The position numbers and the translations under genes are program-made. A stretch of 64,000 nt of DNA from Pseudomonas sp. MWU16-30317. Lineage in GTDB: Bacteria; Pseudomonadota; Gammaproteobacteria; Pseudomonadales; Pseudomonadaceae. The notes below the pieces were generated by a model. It was given only the letters and a program-made list of their open reading frames with translations, had not been told where the DNA came from and ran no database searches. Position 1 is the first letter of the stretch. Each line of letters starts with the position of its first letter. Location of the stretch: assembly GCF_020515695.1 (NCBI RefSeq), contig NZ_JAIWJA010000002.1, forward strand, positions 372,001 to 436,000, given 5' to 3'. This document shows, in pieces, positions 57,094 through 64,000 of the stretch.

Positions 57094-58608
57094 ATGGATA
57101 CGCTTGGATATCTGGGGCAAGGCTTCGGCGTTGCCCTCACCCCTTACAACCTGGTGACGGCGCTGTGCGGCACTTTGATCGGCACCGTGGTCGGCTTGCT
57201 GCCGGGCCTGGGGCCGATCAATGGCGTGGCGCTGCTGATTCCGATCGCCTTCGCCCTCGGCCTGCCGCCGGAGTCGGCGCTCATCCTGCTGGCCGCGGTC
57301 TACCTGGGCTGCGAATACGGCGGGCGGATCAGCTCGATCCTGCTGAATATCCCCGGCGAAGCTTCGACTGTCATGACCACCCTTGACGGCTACCCGATGG
57401 CCCGCCAAGGCCTGGCCGGTGTGGCGCTATCGTTGTCGGCCTGGAGCTCGTTCATCGGCGCCTTTATCGCCACCTGCGGCATGGTGCTGTTCGCGCCGTT
57501 GCTGGCCAAGTGGGCGATCGCCTTCGGCCCGGCGGAGTACTTCGTGCTGATGGTGTTCGCCATCGTCTGCCTGGGCGGCATGGCCGGCAACCGACCGCTG
57601 AAGACCTTTATCGCCGCGTTGATCGGGTTGTTTTTGTCCAGCGTCGGCATCGATGCCAACAGCGGCGTGTACCGCTTTACCGGTGACAACGTGCACCTGG
57701 CCGACGGTATCCAGTTCGTAGTGCTGGTGCTCGGGCTGTTCTCGGTCAGCGAGATCTTCCTGCTGCTGGAAAAGACCCACCGCGGCCAGGAAGCGATCAA
57801 GGCCACTGGGCGCATGATGTTCAACTTCAAGGAGGCTGCCTCGGTGTTCACTGTGAATATCCGTTGCGGCCTGCTGGGGTTCATCATGGGCGTGCTGCCG
57901 GGCGCCGGTGCGACCCTGGCCAGTGCGGTGGCCTACATGACCGAGAAGCGCATTGCCGGTACGGGCGGGCACTTCGGCCAGGGCGACAAGCGCGGCCTGG
58001 CGGCGCCGGAAACCGCCATCGGTGCGTCGGCCTGTGGCGCGCTGGTGCCGATGCTGACCCTCGGGGTGCCGGGTTCCGGGACCACGGCGGTGATGATCGG
58101 CGCGCTGTCGTTGTATAACATCACCCCGGGGCCGCTGCTGTTTCAGCAGCAGCCGGATATCGTCTGGGGCCTGATCGCCTCGTTGTTCATCGCCAATATC
58201 ATGCTGGTCATCCTCAATATCCCGATGATTCGTATCTTTACCCGCATCCTCGCCGTGCCGAACTGGGCGCTGGTGCCTGTCATCGCCATCATCACCGGCA
58301 TCGGTGTGTATGCGGTGCATGCCACCACCTTCGACCTGTTCCTGATGGTGGGCATCGGCATCTTCGGCTATTTGCTGCGCAAGCTGGACTTCCCGCTGTC
58401 GCCGTTGCTGCTGGGGTTCATCCTCGGTGGCCTGATGGAGCAGAACCTGCGCCGGGCGCTGTCGATCTCCAATGGTGCGCTGGATATTCTGTGGTCGAGC
58501 CCGATCACCTTCGGGGTCTGGGTGCTGACCGCTTTCATGCTGCTGATGCCGTTGTTGCGCATCTGGCGCAAACGCAGCGTGGAGCGCCGTGCGGTGGCGG
58601 ATGTCTGA
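57094..58608 (+). CDS. tctA: Tripartite tricarboxylate transporter, large membrane subunit
   Basis: A 504-residue permease with about 11-12 membrane segments. The TctA signatures are visible: VVGLLPGLGPINGVALLIP, GCEYGGRISSILLNIPGE, and the repeated GVLPGAGATLASAVAYMTEK/GVPGSGTTAVMIGAL. It carries substrate in a sodium- or proton-linked way. Its last bases overlap the start of the AbrB-like gene. Confidence 0.95.
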   Translation: MDTLGYLGQGFGVALTPYNLVTALCGTLIGTVVGLLPGLGPINGVALLIPIAFALGLPPESALILLAAVYLGCEYGGRISSILLNIPGEASTVMTTLDGYPMARQGLAGVALSLSAWSSFIGAFIATCGMVLFAPLLAKWAIAFGPAEYFVLMVFAIVCLGGMAGNRPLKTFIAALIGLFLSSVGIDANSGVYRFTGDNVHLADGIQFVVLVLGLFSVSEIFLLLEKTHRGQEAIKATGRMMFNFKEAASVFTVNIRCGLLGFIMGVLPGAGATLASAVAYMTEKRIAGTGGHFGQGDKRGLAAPETAIGASACGALVPMLTLGVPGSGTTAVMIGALSLYNITPGPLLFQQQPDIVWGLIASLFIANIMLVILNIPMIRIFTRILAVPNWALVPVIAIITGIGVYAVHATTFDLFLMVGIGIFGYLLRKLDFPLSPLLLGFILGGLMEQNLRRALSISNGALDILWSSPITFGVWVLTAFMLLMPLLRIWRKRSVERRAVADV

Positions 58609-59635
58609 AGTCCGTGGTTTACCGTGGTGGAGTACGCCGCTGGCAGGCTTGGCGGGCGGTTTCGTCGCCAGTCTGATCGGTTGGCCACTGCCGTGGATGA
58701 TCGGCTCGTTGCTGGCGATCATCCTCGTGCGGTGCCTGACGCCCTGGCAGTTGCGCGAGATCCCCCATGGCCGCAAGTTCGGCCAGTGGGTGATCGGCGT
58801 GGGCATCGGTCTGCATTTCACCCCCCATGTGCTGGAGCAGGTGGCGAGCCATTTCGGGCTGATCTTTTTTGGCGCGTTGCTCACCAGTGTGTCCTCGGTG
58901 GTGGGCGTGTGGTTGCTGAGGCGCACCGGCGAGGAGCGCGCAACGGCGTTTTTCTCGAGCATGCCGGGCGGCTCCGGAGAGATGGTCAACCTCGGCGCGC
59001 GTAACGGCGCCGATCTCAGTCAGGTGGCGGCGGGGCAGAGCTTGCGAGTGCTGGTGGTGGTGCTCTGCGTGCCGGCGCTGTTCAAGTACTTGCTGGGCGA
59101 GGGTGTGCCGTTATCGCAACCAGCGGCGGTGGATTGGCGCTGGCTGGCGTTGATCTTTCCGCTGGGCGCACTGCTGGGGTGGGGATGGCAGCGGTTGCAG
59201 CAGCCCAACCCTTGGTTGTTCGGGCCGCTGCTGTTGAGCGCATTGATGAGCGTCAGCTTCGATTTGCACCTCGGCCTGCCCAATGGCGCCAGTCAGTTGG
59301 GGCAGTGGTTGATCGGCAGCGGGTTGGGGTGTCACTTCAACCGCTCGTTTTTCCGCCGCGCGCCGTCGTTTCTGGGGCGCACGCTGTTGGGCACGGCTTT
59401 GACCATGCTGATCGCCGGGGCCTGCGCCTGGTGCCTGAGCGTGTTTACTCATCTGGACCTGCGCTCCCTGACTCTGGGCATGATGCCGGGCGGGATTGCC
59501 GAGATGAGCCTGACGGCCGAAACCTTGCAGTTGTCGGTGCCCTTGGTGACGGCGATGCAAGTGATGCGGTTGCTGTTCGTGTTATTTCTGGCCGAGCCGT
59601 TGTTTCGCTATTGGGTCGGTAAAGTCACGGTTTGA
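58601..59635 (+). CDS. AbrB family membrane protein (ammonia monooxygenase-like DUF)
   Basis: A 344-residue membrane protein with about ten hydrophobic segments in two repeated halves, matching the AbrB/pfam05145 family (GWPLPWMIGSLLA; SMPGGSGEMVNLG; LTLGMMPGGIAEMSLTAE). The function is unknown; gene neighbourhoods suggest transport or regulation. The ATG at 58601 overlaps the tctA stop, so it is translated with the transporter. Its presence inside the tct cluster hints at a role in carboxylate uptake. Confidence 0.87.
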   Translation: MSEVRGLPWWSTPLAGLAGGFVASLIGWPLPWMIGSLLAIILVRCLTPWQLREIPHGRKFGQWVIGVGIGLHFTPHVLEQVASHFGLIFFGALLTSVSSVVGVWLLRRTGEERATAFFSSMPGGSGEMVNLGARNGADLSQVAAGQSLRVLVVVLCVPALFKYLLGEGVPLSQPAAVDWRWLALIFPLGALLGWGWQRLQQPNPWLFGPLLLSALMSVSFDLHLGLPNGASQLGQWLIGSGLGCHFNRSFFRRAPSFLGRTLLGTALTMLIAGACAWCLSVFTHLDLRSLTLGMMPGGIAEMSLTAETLQLSVPLVTAMQVMRLLFVLFLAEPLFRYWVGKVTV

Positions 59636-59639
59636 GCCT

Positions 59640-59665
59640 GTGGGTACGCGCAAGCCCGCGCCCAC
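59640..59665. repeat. Single REP-like hairpin after the abrB-like gene
   Basis: GTGGG-ta-CGCG (59640-59650) pairs with CGCGCCCAC (59657-59665), a TA bulge on one side. It lies 4 bases after the stop and may damp read-through into tctD. Confidence 0.6.
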
Positions 59666-59704
59666 GGGGATATCGTTACACTGTTGATTTCGCGGAGCCC
59701 ACCC

Positions 59705-60376
59705 ATGCGCGTCCTGCTTGTAGAAGACCACCCGCAACTTGCCGACAGCGTCGCTCAGGCACTGAAAAGCACCGGCCTGACCGTCGATGTGCTGCACGAT
59801 GGCGTGGCGGCCGACCTGGCGCTGGCCAGTGAAGAATATGCCGCCGTGGTGCTGGACGTCGGCCTGCCGCGCCTGGACGGTTTCGAAGTGCTGGCGCGCC
59901 TGCGCGGGCGTGGCCGTAATACCCCGGTGCTGATGCTGACCGCGCGCAGCGACGTCAAGGATCGCGTGCATGGCCTCAACCTGGGCGCCGATGACTACCT
60001 GGCCAAGCCCTTCGAACTCACCGAGCTCGAAGCCCGGGTCAAGGCACTGTTGCGCCGCAGCGTGCTGGGCGGTGAGCGCCAGCAACGCTGCGGGGCGCTG
60101 GTCTACGACCTCGACACCCGGCGCTTCACCCTGGGCGATGAGATGCTCACCTTGACCTCCCGCGAGCAGGCCGTGCTGGAGGCCTTGATCGCTCGTCCCG
60201 GACGGGTGATGAGCAAGGAGCAACTGGCCGCCCAGGTGTTTGGTCTGGATGAAGAAGCCAGCAGCGATGCCATCGAAATATACGTCCATCGCTTGCGCAA
60301 GAAACTCGACGGGCACCCGGTGGCCATCGTCACCTTCCGCGGCCTTGGCTACCTGCTGGAGCAACGCGATGCGTGA
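59705..60376 (+). CDS. tctD: OmpR-type response regulator TctD
   Basis: A 223-residue regulator: receiver domain with E7/D8 and phospho-acceptor D51 (AVVLDVGLPRLDG), Lys in DDYLAKPFEL, and a winged-helix output domain (~125-220, LTSREQAVLEALIARPGRV). The position between tct transport genes and the TctE kinase points to control of tctCBA by external tricarboxylates. The stop overlaps the kinase start. Confidence 0.92.
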   Translation: MRVLLVEDHPQLADSVAQALKSTGLTVDVLHDGVAADLALASEEYAAVVLDVGLPRLDGFEVLARLRGRGRNTPVLMLTARSDVKDRVHGLNLGADDYLAKPFELTELEARVKALLRRSVLGGERQQRCGALVYDLDTRRFTLGDEMLTLTSREQAVLEALIARPGRVMSKEQLAAQVFGLDEEASSDAIEIYVHRLRKKLDGHPVAIVTFRGLGYLLEQRDA

Positions 60377-61748
60377 ACCCGGCAGCCTGCGCGGGCGGCT
60401 GTTATGGAACCTGGGCACCTTGTTGACGGTGTTGATGCTGGCCAGCGGCCTGAGCGCCTACTGGAACGGCCGCGAAGCCGCAGACATCGCCTACGACCGC
60501 ACCTTGCTGGCGTCTGCCCGGACCATCGCCGCCGGGCTGTCGGAACGCGATGGCCTGCTCAGCGCTGACGTGCCGTATCTGGCCCTCGATCCCTTCGCCT
60601 ATGACAGCGCCGGGCATATCTATTACCAGGTCATCGATATCGACAAAAAGCTCATCTCTGGCTACGAGCACTTGCCCGGGCCGCCGCCGGGTACCTTGCG
60701 TACTGACGACTATCCAGCACTGGCCAGCTTCTACAACGCGCGCTATCAGGGCCAGAACGTGCGGGTGGTGAGCTTGCTCAAGGCGGTGGTCGAGCCGGGC
60801 ATGAACGGCATGGCCGAAGTGCGCGTCGCCGAGACGGACGAAGCCCGTGAGGCCATGGCCCGCAGCCTGATGGCCGACACCCTGCTGCGCCTGGGCATGT
60901 TGGGCCTGGGCGCGCTGGTGCTGGTGTGGTTCACGGTGAGTGCCGCGTTACGCCCGCTGGAGCGCTTGCGCGGCGCCGTCGAGGACCGCGCCCCCGACGA
61001 CCTGCGTCCGCTGCCCGAGGTCGAGGTGCAGCGCGAACTGCTGCCGCTGGTGCAGGCCCTCAATCACTTTACCGAGCGCCTGCGCCGCCAGTTCGAGCGC
61101 CAGGCGCAGTTCATCGCCGATGCCGCCCATGAACTGCGCACGCCACTGGCCGCACTCAAGGCGCGGCTCGAACTGGGTTTGCGCGCACCTGAACCGCAGG
61201 TGTGGCGCGATACCTTGAATGCGGCGGGGCAGAGCACCGATCGCCTGACTCATCTGGCCAACCAGTTACTGTCGCTGGCGCGCGTCGAGAACGGCGCGCG
61301 GGCCATCGCCGAGGGCGGCGCTCAGCGCCTGGACCTGACTGCGCTGGCGCGGGAGCTGGGCATGGCCATGGCGCCACTGGCTCATGCCCGCGGGGTGTCG
61401 CTGGCGCTGGAAGCGGACGAGCCGGTGTGGCTGCTGGGCGAGCCGACGCTGCTCAACGAGCTGCTCAGCAATCTAGTCGACAACGCGCTGGCGCACACTC
61501 GCGCCAACGTGATTCTGCGGGTCAATGCACCGGGTGTGCTGGAGGTGGAAGACGACGGGCCGGGCATTCCGCTGCAAGAGCGCGAGCGTGTATTCGAGCG
61601 CTTCTACCGGCGCAATCAATACAGCGCCGGCACCGGCCTGGGGCTGGCCATCGTCGGGGAGATCTGCACGGCGCATCTGGCGCGGATCAGCTTGCACGAT
61701 GGCGAGGCTGGCGGGCTCAAGGTCAGGGTCAGTTTCCCGCCGCGCTGA
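60369..61748 (+). CDS. tctE: Sensor histidine kinase TctE
   Basis: A 459-residue kinase with TM1 (~10-30), a periplasmic TctE-like sensor (~35-155), TM2 (~165-190), HAMP, HisKA with H254 in DAAHELRTPLAALK, and HATPase (DNALAHTRANV; DDGPGIP; GTGLGLAIV). It pairs with TctD; the genes overlap by 8 bases. It ends 6 bases before a convergent HDOD gene. Confidence 0.93.
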   Translation: MREPGSLRGRLLWNLGTLLTVLMLASGLSAYWNGREAADIAYDRTLLASARTIAAGLSERDGLLSADVPYLALDPFAYDSAGHIYYQVIDIDKKLISGYEHLPGPPPGTLRTDDYPALASFYNARYQGQNVRVVSLLKAVVEPGMNGMAEVRVAETDEAREAMARSLMADTLLRLGMLGLGALVLVWFTVSAALRPLERLRGAVEDRAPDDLRPLPEVEVQRELLPLVQALNHFTERLRRQFERQAQFIADAAHELRTPLAALKARLELGLRAPEPQVWRDTLNAAGQSTDRLTHLANQLLSLARVENGARAIAEGGAQRLDLTALARELGMAMAPLAHARGVSLALEADEPVWLLGEPTLLNELLSNLVDNALAHTRANVILRVNAPGVLEVEDDGPGIPLQERERVFERFYRRNQYSAGTGLGLAIVGEICTAHLARISLHDGEAGGLKVRVSFPPR

Positions 61749-61754
61749 AGGGGG

Positions 61755-62567
61755 TCATGCCAGCAATTGCCGGGCGCTGGTCAACTCGTCATGGCTCATG
61801 GGCGGGCGATCGCCCAGTCCCAGGCGCTGCCAGCTGTCCAGGCTGCTGATCGAGGCGCCTTCGCGCGCCGGTTGATTGAGCAGGCTGGCGATCTGAATGA
61901 CGTCGGCGTAATCAGCCGGGCCGGGCTCGCGATGCAGTTGCAGATAGCATTCGGGGACATTGGCCAGCGGCGCCGGAAAGTCCCATTTCTTGAGAATGCG
62001 CTCGCCGATCAGCGGGTGGATGCGGTCGATGACGTGGTTCAGGCAGATCGGATCGGAGAGCAGCTCGTTGTGCTCTTCGGCATAGATCAGGATCGGCAAC
62101 GCGCCGATCTGGTGGATCATTCCGGCCAGCGCCGCCTGATCGGGTTTCAGGCCGTGATCGCTGTGGCGGCAGAGTTCGTAGGCAATGCCGGCGATCTGCA
62201 CGCTGGTGGTCCAGATATCGCGCATCTTCTGTTCGACCACCGAGGAGCGGGCATTGAAGATCTGCTCCATCACCAGGCCGATGGCCAGGTTGCAGCTGTA
62301 GTTGACGCCCAGCCGGGTGATTGCCGTGTGCAGTGCGGTGACTTCGCTGCTGCCGCGCAACAGGGGGCTGTTGACTACCTTGATCAAGCGTGCGGACAGG
62401 GCGATATCGCGGCCGATGACCTTGCTCAGTTCGCTGACATTGATGTCGCGGTCTTCGGCGGCCTCACGGATCTGCAAGGCCACTTCAGGCAGCGTCGGCA
62501 GCATCAGATCGTCCCTGTCGATCGCTGCCAGCAGGTCCTTTTGAACGGTTTCCGCCAGGTTGCTCAT
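61755..62567 (-). CDS. HDOD domain protein
   Basis: A 270-residue single HDOD domain (LPTLPEVALQIREAAEDRD; IGRDIALSARLIKVVNSPLLRG; GMIHQIGALPILIYAEEH). HDOD proteins are HD-fold relatives linked to signalling; many, including this one, lack an attached output domain. It follows ygfZ on the same strand with a 73-base gap containing a 9-bp hairpin (62611-62630). Confidence 0.9.
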   Translation of the reverse strand: MSNLAETVQKDLLAAIDRDDLMLPTLPEVALQIREAAEDRDINVSELSKVIGRDIALSARLIKVVNSPLLRGSSEVTALHTAITRLGVNYSCNLAIGLVMEQIFNARSSVVEQKMRDIWTTSVQIAGIAYELCRHSDHGLKPDQAALAGMIHQIGALPILIYAEEHNELLSDPICLNHVIDRIHPLIGERILKKWDFPAPLANVPECYLQLHREPGPADYADVIQIASLLNQPAREGASISSLDSWQRLGLGDRPPMSHDELTSARQLLA

Positions 62568-62610
62568 CTTGGTACTCGAAAGTGTTTGCGGTGCTGAACG
62601 ATTGCCCGTG

Positions 62611-62630
62611 CAGGCACCTGGAGGTGCCTG
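62611..62630. terminator. Hairpin between ygfZ and the HDOD gene
   Basis: CAGGCACCT-GG-AGGTGCCTG, 9-bp arms, 11 bases after the ygfZ stop on the minus strand. Without a T-tract it may only weaken or process the transcript. Confidence 0.45.
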
Positions 62631-62640
62631 GGACCGTGGT

Positions 62641-63624
62641 TCAGCGCTGGATCTCGCGATCGCGGTCCAGCTCGTAGGGCAGCGTCAGCAGGCTCAACAA
62701 GGGGCCGCTGGCGTCACCGACGTGAATCTCGCCACCTTCGACGGCATCGGCCTGCAGCACGGCCAGCAATTCGATACCGTTGGCGGCCTGGGCCGCCAGC
62801 ACTACCTCGCCGATGGCGCTGTTGCGGCTGGGCTCGAACAACGGCGTGCCGGGCTCGGGCAGGGTGTCGGCGGCCAGGGCTAAGCGGTACAAGCGACGCT
62901 TGAGCTTGCCCAGGTACTGCATGCGCGCGACGATTTCCTGTCCGGTATAGCAACCTTTCTTGAAGCTGACCCCGCCCACGGCTTGCAGGTTGAGCATTTG
63001 CGGGATGAACAGCTCGCGGGTCTGGGCCATGACCTGGCCGATGCCGGCGCGTACCTGGCCCAGCAGCCATTCGTTGAGCGGGGCTTGCGGCAGGTGCGCG
63101 GCAAGTTTTGCCTGCACGGCCGGCGCCTGGTCGGCGGGCACCCACAGTTCGACGCGGTCGGCGGATGCGCGCACCGCGATCAGCTCGCCGGCGCGGGCGA
63201 CGCTGTGGGTGTTTTCGGCCAGATTCAGCTCGAGCTCGCCGAGCAGCGCCTGGCTGGGATCGCTGGCATCAGCAGCACCGGTGTCGCCTGCGGGCAACTG
63301 CTGCAGGCCGAAGCGGACCCAGGCGGCGCTTTCGTCGGTAAGCTTGGATTTGGAGAACACCGCGTATTTTTTCAGATCCGCCAGTTGCGGTTCGATCAGC
63401 TCGCTGATCATCGCCAGCAGGCAGCCGTCACCTTGCAGCAAGATACGGAAGCTGGACTGCATGCGGCCTTTTTGCGTACAGCGCGCGCCAAGGCTGGCGT
63501 GGTCCTGATCCAGGTAATTGAGGTTGCAGGTCAGTTGACCTTGCAGAAACTTGCTGGCATCTGAGCCACGCACGGCAACAACGCCCTCGTGGGACAGCAC
63601 GCAGAAAAAAGCGGAATCGGCCAT
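62641..63624 (-). CDS. ygfZ: YgfZ folate-dependent Fe-S cluster repair/assembly protein
   Basis: A 327-residue YgfZ/GcvT-like protein. The signature KGCYTGQEIVARMQYLG with its invariant Cys is complete, and FLQGQLTCNLNYLDQD marks the N-terminus. It supports Fe-S enzymes such as MiaB. The frame is open to 63774, but MADSAFFCVLSHEG at 63624 gives the family start. It diverges from sdhE by 191 bases, as in other pseudomonads. Confidence 0.93.
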   Translation of the reverse strand: MADSAFFCVLSHEGVVAVRGSDASKFLQGQLTCNLNYLDQDHASLGARCTQKGRMQSSFRILLQGDGCLLAMISELIEPQLADLKKYAVFSKSKLTDESAAWVRFGLQQLPAGDTGAADASDPSQALLGELELNLAENTHSVARAGELIAVRASADRVELWVPADQAPAVQAKLAAHLPQAPLNEWLLGQVRAGIGQVMAQTRELFIPQMLNLQAVGGVSFKKGCYTGQEIVARMQYLGKLKRRLYRLALAADTLPEPGTPLFEPSRNSAIGEVVLAAQAANGIELLAVLQADAVEGGEIHVGDASGPLLSLLTLPYELDRDREIQR

Positions 63625-63815
63625 GGGTCTTCGCAGTGGAAAGAGACTGGCGCCCATCATAGTGCGCCACCGGGCAAATGGGTAGGGACCATGGTCGTCG
63701 TGACCGAGACCGCAGTGCGTAGCGGGGCGATATACCCGCAAACACTTCGCCGATGGTCGCGGATGCTCCGGCATCGTCCGCTCTGTATACTGGCCGCCTA
63801 TTTGAGGAGAGCTCC
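63625..63815. promoter_or_regulatory. Divergent ygfZ-sdhE promoter region
   Basis: No gene fits here. A TATACT (63786-63791) lies 25 bases before sdhE and could be its -10. GACCATGGTC (63687-63696) is a short palindrome of unknown use. Confidence 0.4.
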
Positions 63816-64000
63816 ATGGTCGAAGATATTGAACTCAACCGGCTCTACTGGCATAGCCGCCGCGGCATGCTCGAGTTGGATGTGCTGCTGGTGCCGTTTG
63901 TCCGGGAGGTCTACCCGCATCTGGGTGATGTCGATCGCGAGTGCTACCGCAAGCTGCTGGAATGCGAAGATCAGGACATGTTCGGCTGGTTCATGGAGCG
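63816..64000 (+). CDS. sdhE: FAD assembly factor SdhE (cut by the window end)
   Basis: The first 61 residues of a small SdhE/YgfY protein that helps attach FAD to succinate dehydrogenase. The RGxxE motif is visible as [13 protein letters not shown], and [16 protein letters not shown] is the usual second conserved part. The family is about 85 residues, so roughly a quarter lies beyond the window. GAGGAG precedes the ATG. Confidence 0.95.
   Translation, partial: MVEDIELNRLYWHSRRGMLELDVLLVPFVREVYPHLGDVDRECYRKLLECEDQDMFGWFME

Overview
The window is chromosomal DNA of a Pseudomonas, most likely the fluorescens/putida side of the genus rather than P. aeruginosa. The evidence is gene order (ccsA-corC | ffh-rpsP-rimM-trmD-rplS-xerD-dsbC-hom-thrC; wspABCDEFR-prfB-lysS; ppc-adk-tsaB; ung-tct-ygfZ-sdhE), high GC with G/C-ending codons, and REP/REPIN repeats of the kind scattered through plant- and soil-associated pseudomonads. 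I see no rRNA, tRNA, CRISPR array, insertion sequence, integrase or phage module. Nearly all of the window is core genome, with a few accessory or lineage-variable genes inserted.

Layout. 1-10.9 kb: a CorC/CNNM transporter and a CcsA-like cytochrome assembly protein face left; the housekeeping run for protein targeting, ribosome and tRNA maturation, XerD, DsbC, homoserine dehydrogenase and threonine synthase faces right. 10.9-15.8 kb: a BvgS/EvgS/RocS-type unorthodox hybrid kinase with two periplasmic solute-binding domains, a stand-alone receiver protein and a divergent LuxR-type regulator. 16-23.7 kb: small hypothetical genes, a periplasmic binding-like protein, YaeQ, RecJ, an Old Yellow Enzyme, the OpgD glucan enzyme and a DUF533/TerB-like protein. 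23.9-32.4 kb: the complete Wsp chemosensory operon, ending in the diguanylate cyclase WspR; it links surface sensing to c-di-GMP and biofilm formation. 32.5-38.4 kb: prfB with its programmed +1 frameshift, lysS, a TetR regulator, a DUF1704 'QEGLA' metallohydrolase and an alpha/beta-hydrolase lipoprotein. 38.4-43.0 kb: one very large leftward gene for an LRR plus NEL-type E3 ubiquitin ligase, a probable secreted toxin or effector aimed at eukaryotic cells. 43.1-53.4 kb: an OmpA/DUF4398 lipoprotein pair, ppc, adk, tsaB, and small conserved genes. 53.4-64 kb: an HIBYL-CoA-hydrolase-like protein, ung, a tripartite tricarboxylate transporter (tctCBA) with an AbrB-family membrane protein and its TctDE two-component system, an HDOD protein, ygfZ and the start of sdhE.

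How the genes work together. Two signalling modules dominate: Wsp (a chemotaxis-like array producing c-di-GMP) and the Roc/Bvg-like phosphorelay. The tct region is a self-contained citrate/tricarboxylate uptake and sensing unit. Its first gene has an A-rich (AAN)5 element over the ribosome binding site that looks like an Hfq/Crc catabolite-repression target. The most unusual gene is the NEL ligase; its N-terminal ~900 residues are not explained by the LRR or NEL domains. Regulatory DNA worth attention includes a perfect 14-bp palindrome before a small gene at 49.9 kb, a cluster of dyads before rpsP, and a hairpin covering the thrC ribosome binding site.
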